DNA of 11,546 bases from Anaerolineaceae bacterium UBA6086 (lineage in GTDB: Bacteria > Chloroflexota > Anaerolineae > Anaerolineales > Anaerolineaceae). The DNA lies in the NCBI GenBank assembly GCA_002436005.1, contig DIXG01000033.1:1-11546 (forward strand), given 5' to 3'. Under the pieces are notes generated by a model. That model did not search any database and was not told the DNA's origin. It worked only from the letters and a program-made list of their open reading frames with translations. This document shows, piece after piece, positions 6,888-11,546 of this stretch (the stretch's first letter is position 1; every line of letters begins with the position of its first letter). The position numbers and the translations under genes are program-made.

Positions 6888-7934
6888 TCAAATCTCCTCT
6901 AAATGATGTCGCCGGACCAGGTCGTCGATCAACGCTTGGGTGGAAGTTCTGAGTTCAGGCGCAGTGCCATAATGATCTGTTGTGACCTCCCGCCCGCTCA
7001 TTGCAGCAAGGCAAGCCTGGATATTATCGTTCAACGCCGTTGGATCATATCCCCCCTCCAAAGCAAACATCACCCGACCTTCACATAGCACGTCTGCCCA
7101 ATCCAGCACCTTCTGGCTCAGCTGGAAAATGCCTTCGGTATCAAGGGACAGCGTGGTCAGCGGGTCAGAAAAGTGGGTATCAAAACCTACTGAAACAAAT
7201 AGCATCTCCGGTTTAAACGCAAACAACCAGGGTTTGACCACCCGCTCAAAAACGTCAAAATAAATCGTGTCTCCAGAAAATGAGGGCAGCGGGACGTTGA
7301 TGATCCTGCCCAGCGCATGAGGCGCATCATTCACCTCGCCGCTTCCCGGAAAGATGTTTTGTTCATGGACGGACAGGAAAGCCACCTCAGATGTGTTCCA
7401 GAAGATGGTTTGCGTACCGTTGCCATGATGGGCATCCACATCCAGAATTGCCACACGGCGTAAACCGCTTGCCACTGCATCGGCTGCCGCAACCGCCAGG
7501 TTATTCAGCAGGCAAAAGCCCATTGCCTGGTTGGGTCCAGCATGATGCCCGGGAGGGCGCACAATTGCAAAGCCTCTGCCAGTGCCTTCTGCCAGGATCT
7601 TGCGGCTGACAGCCAGCGTCGCACCAACTGCTCCCAATGCCATCACATAGGAGTTTTCGGTGACATAAGAGGGAGAGGGCTCAAATTCATGGGCACCTTT
7701 AGCGCTTTCCTTCCGTAATAATGCCAATAATGCAGGATCATGCACCAGCATCACCTCGCCCTCCGCTGCCGGGCGATAATCCAAAAATTGGACCTCTGGG
7801 TAAAGGTCATTTTCCAGCCAGGAAGCCAGGGGTTGAAGTCGGGAAGGCGCTTCGGGATGACCTCGATAGTGATGGGTGGGCGCATCCTGAAAAGTACAAT
7901 AGACAGGGATTTTTTGGTGATTGATCGTTTTCAT
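6888..7934 (-). CDS. Histone deacetylase family protein (AcuC/AphA-like amidohydrolase)
   Basis: A 348-residue zinc-dependent deacetylase of the arginase/HDAC fold. Bacterial members remove acetyl groups from proteins (AcuC acts on acetyl-CoA synthetase) or small polyamines. All signatures are present: HPEAPSRL (26-33), RPPGHHAGP (126-134) with the catalytic pair His130/His131, the zinc ligands Asp167 and His169 in LDVDAHHGNG and Asp252 in GFDTHFSDPL, and ALEGGYD (291-297) with the transition-state Tyr296. It should be catalytically competent; the substrate is unknown. Start: an in-frame ATG at 7955 would add seven residues, but a TATACT box lies between it and the ATG at 7934, and neither has a Shine-Dalgarno, so I prefer 7934, possibly leaderless. 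It is first in a minus-strand run with a phosphatase, an acetyltransferase and a tRNA deacylase. Confidence 0.92.
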   Translation of the reverse strand: MKTINHQKIPVYCTFQDAPTHHYRGHPEAPSRLQPLASWLENDLYPEVQFLDYRPAAEGEVMLVHDPALLALLRKESAKGAHEFEPSPSYVTENSYVMALGAVGATLAVSRKILAEGTGRGFAIVRPPGHHAGPNQAMGFCLLNNLAVAAADAVASGLRRVAILDVDAHHGNGTQTIFWNTSEVAFLSVHEQNIFPGSGEVNDAPHALGRIINVPLPSFSGDTIYFDVFERVVKPWLFAFKPEMLFVSVGFDTHFSDPLTTLSLDTEGIFQLSQKVLDWADVLCEGRVMFALEGGYDPTALNDNIQACLAAMSGREVTTDHYGTAPELRTSTQALIDDLVRRHHLEEI

Positions 7935-7943
7935 GCAGATATG

Positions 7944-7973
7944 AGTATACCGCATTCACCAGAGGCTTGTATC
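7944..7973 (-). promoter_or_regulatory. Candidate promoter of the HDAC-family gene run
   Basis: On the minus strand TATACT (7949-7944) is preceded by an 18-base spacer and GATACA (7973-7968, three of six matches to TTGACA). The ATG at 7934 begins 10 bases after the end of the box, so transcription would start at or just before the start codon. Confidence 0.4.
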
Positions 7974-8008
7974 TAAAATTGCAGACCAAGACCAGATAGG
8001 AATTGAAT

Positions 8009-8030
8009 ACCAATTATTCTGCAAATTGGT
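8009..8030. repeat. Inverted repeat in the divergent HDAC/prfA intergenic region
   Basis: ACCAATT (8009-8015) and AATTGGT (8024-8030) form a perfect 7-base-pair palindrome with an 8-base spacer. The right half belongs to CAAATTGGTT (8022-8031), which recurs with one mismatch as CAAATCGGTT at 8068-8077; CTGCAAA (8019-8025) also recurs inverted as TTTGCAG (8076-8082). The set lies between the divergent genes and could bind a regulator; no factor can be named. Confidence 0.3.
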
Positions 8031-8090
8031 TATTTCGGAATTTCTCGATAAAAGAAAAGACTCTCCACAAATCGGTTTGCAGTATTTTCC

Positions 8091-8119
8091 CGGACATTTC
8101 ATCGCCAAAGTGGTATAAT
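8091..8119 (+). promoter_or_regulatory. prfA: Sigma70-type promoter with extended -10 for prfA
   Basis: CGGACA (8091-8096, four of six matches to TTGACA), an exact 17-base spacer and a perfect TATAAT (8114-8119) preceded by TG at 8111-8112 (extended -10). The transcript should start near 8125-8128, leaving a leader of about 30 bases before the prfA ATG. It probably drives prfA, prmC, the Sua5/YrdC gene and perhaps the alpha-galactosidase gene. Confidence 0.75.
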
Positions 8120-8143
8120 GCCATGGCGAAAATTAAGAAAGTA

Positions 8144-8164
8144 ATGAGACAATACTTATGTTAG
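8144..8164 (+). other. Possible six-codon upstream ORF ending in UAG across the prfA start
   Basis: ATG-AGA-CAA-TAC-TTA-TGT-TAG begins at 8144, after an AAGAAAG purine stretch (8134-8140), and its UAG stop (8162-8164) lies just past the prfA ATG (8158-8160) in another frame. UAG is read only by release factor 1, the product of prfA. This may be an autoregulatory leader or chance; nothing beyond the arrangement supports translation. Confidence 0.25.
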
Positions 8165-9219
8165 AAAAATTACAGGGCATTCTTGATCGATTTGATGAAA
8201 TTGATCAACAACTTGAAGCCGTAGGAGAAGATTACACCCGGGCGATCGAGCTTTCGAAAGAACGGGCAGAGATGGAACCCGTGGTACAAAAAGCCAAGGC
8301 ATACCAGGAGACGCTGCAGAAAATTAAGGAGACAGAAGCCCTCCTTAACGCAGAAGATGAGGATATGCGCGCCCTGGCGGAGATGGAAATGGAATCCCTC
8401 CAGGCAGATCGTGATTCACTCGAAGACCAGCTTAAAAGCATGCTTGTGCCAAAAGACCCACGTGACAAACGCAACGTGATCATGGAGATTCGAGCCGGCA
8501 CGGGCGGTGATGAAGCTGCGCTTTTTGCGGCAGACCTCTTTCGCATGTACACACGCTATGCAGAACGGAAAAACTGGGACGTCGAGATCCTTTCAATGCA
8601 CGATACAGGAATTGGCGGAATCAAAGAAGCGAGCTTCATGATCAAAGGCAATGGTGCCTATTCCCGGTTGAAATTCGAATCCGGCGTACACCGTGTGCAG
8701 CGCGTACCGGAAACCGAATCCCAGGGCAGAATTCATACGTCGACGATCACGGTTGCCGTGCTGGCAGAAGTGGATGATGTCGAGATCACCATCCCAGATT
8801 CAGATATCACCATCGACGTCTATAAATCAGCCGGCGCAGGCGGACAGAACGTTCAGAAAAATGCTACCGCCATCCGCATTACCCACCACCCTTCCGGCAT
8901 GGTAGTTGCCTGCCAGGATGAACGCTCGCAGCTGCAAAACAAGATGCGGGCGATGAGCATCTTGCGGGCACGGCTGTATGAGATGGAGGAACAAAAACGA
9001 CAGGATAAGGAAGCCGCCACTCGCCGTTCACAGATTGGTTCGGGGATGCGCTCGGAAAAGATTCGCACCTACAACTTTCCACAAAGCCGTGTCACCGATC
9101 ATCGAGTGAACCTCTCCTCCTACAACATCAACGGCGTTTTGGATGGCGATATTGATGAGTTTATTGATGAATTAACCCTGGTTGATGAGTCAGAAAAATT
9201 AGCGATGCTTGAGGAGTAA
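8158..9219 (+). CDS. prfA: Peptide chain release factor 1
   Basis: A 353-residue class I release factor that recognises UAA and UAG and triggers peptide release on the ribosome. The N-terminal region (1-100) is helical, as in RF1. The stop-codon-reading tripeptide is Pro-Glu-Thr (184-186, in RVPETESQGRIHTS), the PxT type that marks RF1 rather than the SPF of RF2. The catalytic GGQ is at 228-230 (KSAGAGGQNVQK) and RTYNFPQSRVTDHR (303-316) is the usual C-terminal signature. Right after GGQ the sequence reads NVQKN, where most RF1 have HVNxT. ATG at 8158 has only a weak GAG (8146-8148) before it. prmC, whose product methylates the GGQ glutamine, follows with a possible 11-base overlap. Confidence 0.97.
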   Translation: MLEKLQGILDRFDEIDQQLEAVGEDYTRAIELSKERAEMEPVVQKAKAYQETLQKIKETEALLNAEDEDMRALAEMEMESLQADRDSLEDQLKSMLVPKDPRDKRNVIMEIRAGTGGDEAALFAADLFRMYTRYAERKNWDVEILSMHDTGIGGIKEASFMIKGNGAYSRLKFESGVHRVQRVPETESQGRIHTSTITVAVLAEVDDVEITIPDSDITIDVYKSAGAGGQNVQKNATAIRITHHPSGMVVACQDERSQLQNKMRAMSILRARLYEMEEQKRQDKEAATRRSQIGSGMRSEKIRTYNFPQSRVTDHRVNLSSYNINGVLDGDIDEFIDELTLVDESEKLAMLEE

Positions 9220-10060
9220 TTCCATCAACGTCCAGCAGTTACAGAAAACGCTTCAAGCCAAGCTGGTAGAAGCCAGGGATGAGCTGCCAGCCCACACCAG
9301 CCTGCTTCTCCTGCAGCACGTTCTGAACCTGCCCAAAACCTACCTCCTCGCCCATGGGGAATACCAACCTTCACCTGAAGAAATCGTCACCCTGCAGAAT
9401 TGTTTAGATCAATACCTGCAGGGTTTTCCATTACCCTACATCCTAGGACACTGGGAATTTTTTGGCAGGGACTTCAAAGTTGCCCCTGGCGTCTTGATTC
9501 CCCGGCCGGAAACCGAACTGCTGGTTGAAAAAGCCCTCGCATTTGTCCGGCAAATCAAGCACCCTAAAATCGTGGACGTAGGCACCGGTTCAGGCGTTAT
9601 CGCCATCAGCCTGGCAGCAGAACTGCCAGATGCGGCACTGATTGCCACGGATATCTCGAAAGCGGCGTTAGCGATTGCACAGGAAAACGCCCGGCAGCAT
9701 CTCAACCAGCCAATCCCCTTCATCCTAACCGACCTGATTTTGCCCTTTCGCACACACTTTGACCTGATCTGCGCAAATCTGCCCTACATCCCAAGCAGCA
9801 CACTGGATACCCTGCCCGTTTCCCGCCGGGAACCGCGCCTGGCACTGGATGGCGGTCAGGATGGCCTCCAGATTATTCGCCAGCTGCTGGCTCAAGCCCA
9901 AACCCGGATATCAATTTCAGGCAAAATCCTGCTTGAAATTGAATCCGGCCTGGGGCAAGAAACATTGAGATGTGCCCGGCAAGCCTTTCCCACGGCAGCG
10001 TGCATCCTGATTCAGGATTTGGCAGGCAAGGACCGCATTGTGGATATTCAACTTCCCTGA
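9209..10060 (+). CDS. prmC: Release factor glutamine N5-methyltransferase
   Basis: PrmC methylates the Gln of the GGQ motif of RF1 and RF2 with SAM, raising termination efficiency. From TTG at 9209 it has 283 residues: a helical N-terminal substrate domain (about 7-95), GVLIPRPETE (94-103), SAM motif I VDVGTGSGVIAISLA (122-136), the acidic Asp148, the catalytic loop NLPY (190-193) and REPRLALDGGQDGL (207-220). The catalytic loop is NLPY instead of the textbook NPPY. The start is unclear: there is no ATG or GTG near the expected N-terminus. TTG at 9209 overlaps the end of prfA and lacks a Shine-Dalgarno, whereas GAGGAG (9211-9216) lies seven bases before an in-frame ATC at 9224. Function is certain from sequence and from its place after prfA. 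Confidence 0.93.
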   Translation: MRSNSINVQQLQKTLQAKLVEARDELPAHTSLLLLQHVLNLPKTYLLAHGEYQPSPEEIVTLQNCLDQYLQGFPLPYILGHWEFFGRDFKVAPGVLIPRPETELLVEKALAFVRQIKHPKIVDVGTGSGVIAISLAAELPDAALIATDISKAALAIAQENARQHLNQPIPFILTDLILPFRTHFDLICANLPYIPSSTLDTLPVSRREPRLALDGGQDGLQIIRQLLAQAQTRISISGKILLEIESGLGQETLRCARQAFPTAACILIQDLAGKDRIVDIQLP

Positions 10061-10115
10061 CTCGTTCATTTTAGCGTTAAAATTGAACCACCATCCATTG
10101 AGAAAGGGCTGAACA

Positions 10116-10736
10116 GTGACATCTTCAAAAATCCTTTCAACCCAGGACCCACAAGCCATTGCAACTGCAAGCGAAATCCTCAAGAAGCACGGCACGATCG
10201 TCTTCCCAACCGATACCATCTACGGCGTGGCAGCAGATGCCTTCAGTCCTGAGGGGATCCAGAAAATTTACGAGGTTAAAGAGCGCCCTGAAGAAAAAGC
10301 ACTGCCGGTTTTGATTGGAGACCTGGATCAACTGGCGGATCTCGTCTTATATGTTAGTGACACGGTGCGCAAGATTGCTACCGCATTCTGGCCTGGTCCG
10401 CTCACATTGATCCTGCCCAAAGGTCCCAATATACCCCCAGACCTTTCACCTTACCCCACGCTTGGTGTGCGTATGCCCAATCTGCCCTTCACCCTCTCCC
10501 TCCTTCGCAAGGTAGGACCCCTGGCGACCACCTCTGCCAACCTCTCTGGCGGGCCCAACCCGATGACCGCCCAGGACGTGATCGATCAAATCGGGGACCG
10601 TGTGGACCTGATCCTTGATGGCGGCCCAACACTTGGGATGACCGCATCCACTGTGGTTGATGTCAGCGGTACAGAAATGAAAATACTGCGCCAGGGGCCG
10701 ATTTCGCTGGATGACCTTCAATCCCTGTTTGATTAG
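10116..10736 (+). CDS. L-threonylcarbamoyladenylate synthase (Sua5/YciO/YrdC family)
   Basis: A 206-residue YrdC-domain protein that makes threonylcarbamoyl-AMP from threonine, bicarbonate and ATP, the first step of t6A formation at position 37 of ANN-reading tRNAs. The signatures are FPTDTIYGVAADA (30-42), the KxR pair Lys55/Arg57 in YEVKERPEEKALP, GVRMPN (117-122) and the SAN motif (140-142) in ATTSANLSGG. It has the short TsaC/YrdC size, without the extra C-terminal Sua5 domain. The start is GTG at 10116, with AAGGG (10104-10108) seven bases before it; no better ATG exists. It follows prmC by 55 bases, an order known from many bacteria, and ends 8 bases before the next gene. Confidence 0.93.
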   Translation: MTSSKILSTQDPQAIATASEILKKHGTIVFPTDTIYGVAADAFSPEGIQKIYEVKERPEEKALPVLIGDLDQLADLVLYVSDTVRKIATAFWPGPLTLILPKGPNIPPDLSPYPTLGVRMPNLPFTLSLLRKVGPLATTSANLSGGPNPMTAQDVIDQIGDRVDLILDGGPTLGMTASTVVDVSGTEMKILRQGPISLDDLQSLFD

Positions 10737-10744
10737 GATAAATC

Positions 10745-11546
10745 ATGCAAATTTCAAACGACGACCTCATTCTGACCATTCACGAAGATAAAACTGGGTT
10801 TCGCCTGGAGTCACGGCGCTTCGAAAACAGCTTCCTCCACAGTCGGCTTGGTATACTCTGCCACGTAGAGGGTCATGAGACTAACCTGGCACCATCACAC
10901 AGTCAGCGCTTACTCATTCAGCAGGAAAGTCACACAACCCCGATCGGCACAATCTCCGGTGCGAGACTCACCTTCACATGGGATGAGCCCGCTGTTGAAG
11001 CCACGGTTCGGCTTGGATTATTGCCAGAAGAGCCCCTGGCGCTGGTCCAGATCGAGCTCACCAATCGAGACAGTCGCCCCCTGAGCATGGATCAATTTAC
11101 GCCTGTCCAAATCAGTGCAGGTGACCTTCACTTGGGCGCTCCCGCCCAGTCCAACCCGGCTTTTTACAGCCAGGGCTGGCAGTCCTGGTCGCACACTGCC
11201 GTCTACGGTATGGGAGAAAAACAGCGCCGTTCCATCCTCGGTCCCTTCCAGAATCCCATGGTGATCAACACAGGCACTCCTCAAACCCGAAGCCGCAATC
11301 ACTTTTCAGGCGACATGTTTGGCGTCCTGGGAGACCGCAGCAGCCGCATTGGGCTGGTGGCTGGCTTTCTTACCCAGCTAAACCACTTTGGCAGCCTTGA
11401 GGCAGAATGCTCCCCACAGCCCTCCCTCAAAATGTGGAGCAATGGCGACCAGGCAGTGCTCATGCCCGGTGAAACCCTTTGCACCGATTGGGCATCCCTG
11501 GGTTTCATTGACCTGGATGCGCCTGAACCGCTGGAGGTTTATTTAC
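10745..11546 (+). CDS. Alpha-galactosidase, GH36-like, N-terminal part (cut by window edge)
   Basis: An open frame of 267 codons that runs off the right edge. GH36 enzymes hydrolyse terminal alpha-1,6-galactosides such as melibiose and raffinose. The visible part is the N-terminal beta-sandwich domain, ending before the catalytic barrel; the FYSQGWQSWS stretch (140-149) and the following ILGPFQNPM segment resemble this domain in GH36-type proteins. The catalytic aspartates lie beyond the edge, so activity cannot be judged. No signal peptide is visible (MQISNDDLIL), which suggests a cytoplasmic enzyme. ATG at 10745 has AGGA (10735-10738) six bases before it, overlapping the stop of the Sua5/YrdC gene, so it is probably co-transcribed with the translation cluster. 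Another alpha-glycosidase of the same clan is possible. Confidence 0.75.
   Translation, partial: MQISNDDLILTIHEDKTGFRLESRRFENSFLHSRLGILCHVEGHETNLAPSHSQRLLIQQESHTTPIGTISGARLTFTWDEPAVEATVRLGLLPEEPLALVQIELTNRDSRPLSMDQFTPVQISAGDLHLGAPAQSNPAFYSQGWQSWSHTAVYGMGEKQRRSILGPFQNPMVINTGTPQTRSRNHFSGDMFGVLGDRSSRIGLVAGFLTQLNHFGSLEAECSPQPSLKMWSNGDQAVLMPGETLCTDWASLGFIDLDAPEPLEVYL

Noticed and set aside
6982..7263. Long open frames opposite the HDAC-family gene
   Set aside because: They are antisense shadows of a clear coding gene, with no family resemblance or ribosome sites.
7935..7955. Upstream ATG (7955) for the HDAC-family protein
   Set aside because: It has no ribosome site, adds seven unremarkable residues, and lies upstream of the likely -10 box.
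10068..10083. AT-rich hairpin (ATTTTA-GCGT-TAAAAT) after prmC
   Set aside because: All six pairs are A-T and no T tract follows; too weak for a terminator.
10847..10857. TGGTATACT box within the alpha-galactosidase gene
   Set aside because: It is inside a coding region, with no gene start just after it; most likely a chance match, and a caution about the similar boxes elsewhere.

Overview
The window looks like an ordinary chromosomal stretch from a bacterium of the Chloroflexota, most likely class Anaerolineae. That assignment is an inference from overall protein resemblance, the roughly 50% GC composition and the absence of any mobile or phage material; a database search would settle it. 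Fifteen genes are visible, thirteen complete and two cut by the window edges. No rRNA, tRNA, CRISPR array, insertion sequence or pseudogene was found. No gap between genes exceeds 300 bases; the largest, about 220 bases (7935-8157), carries divergent promoters and short repeats.

Layout. (1) 1-176, minus: start of a PatB/MalY-type C-S lyase, divergent from the next gene. (2) 256-3493, plus: a tight four-gene run of a UbiA-like membrane prenyltransferase, a class I SAM-dependent (RlmI-like) methyltransferase, proC (proline synthesis) and a stand-alone CinA C-terminal domain (pncC, NMN deamidase). (3) 3527-3557: a strong hairpin terminator between convergent genes. (4) 3578-7934, minus: in transcription order a histone-deacetylase-family protein, a histidine phosphatase, a GNAT acetyltransferase, a YbaK-type aminoacyl-tRNA deacylase, then after about 100 bases a CNNM/CorC-type membrane protein with CBS domains. 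(5) 8158-10736, plus: the classical translation cluster prfA (release factor 1), prmC (methylates the release factor GGQ glutamine) and the Sua5/YrdC threonylcarbamoyl-AMP synthase gene (tRNA t6A modification). (6) 10745 to the edge, plus: the N-terminal part of a GH36-like alpha-galactosidase, directly behind the Sua5/YrdC gene.

How it works together. prfA-prmC-Sua5 is a well-known conserved arrangement for translation termination and tRNA modification. The minus-strand run pairs a probable deacetylase with an acetyltransferase, recalling the acuABC locus of Bacillus, with a tRNA-proofreading deacylase translationally coupled to the acetyltransferase. The plus-strand run at 256-3493 mixes unrelated metabolism.

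No clear new system was found. The most interesting details concern control of translation: prmC has no ATG start, a six-codon mini-ORF ending in UAG overlaps the prfA start, and two promoter -10 boxes sit on or next to the nominal start codons of their genes.
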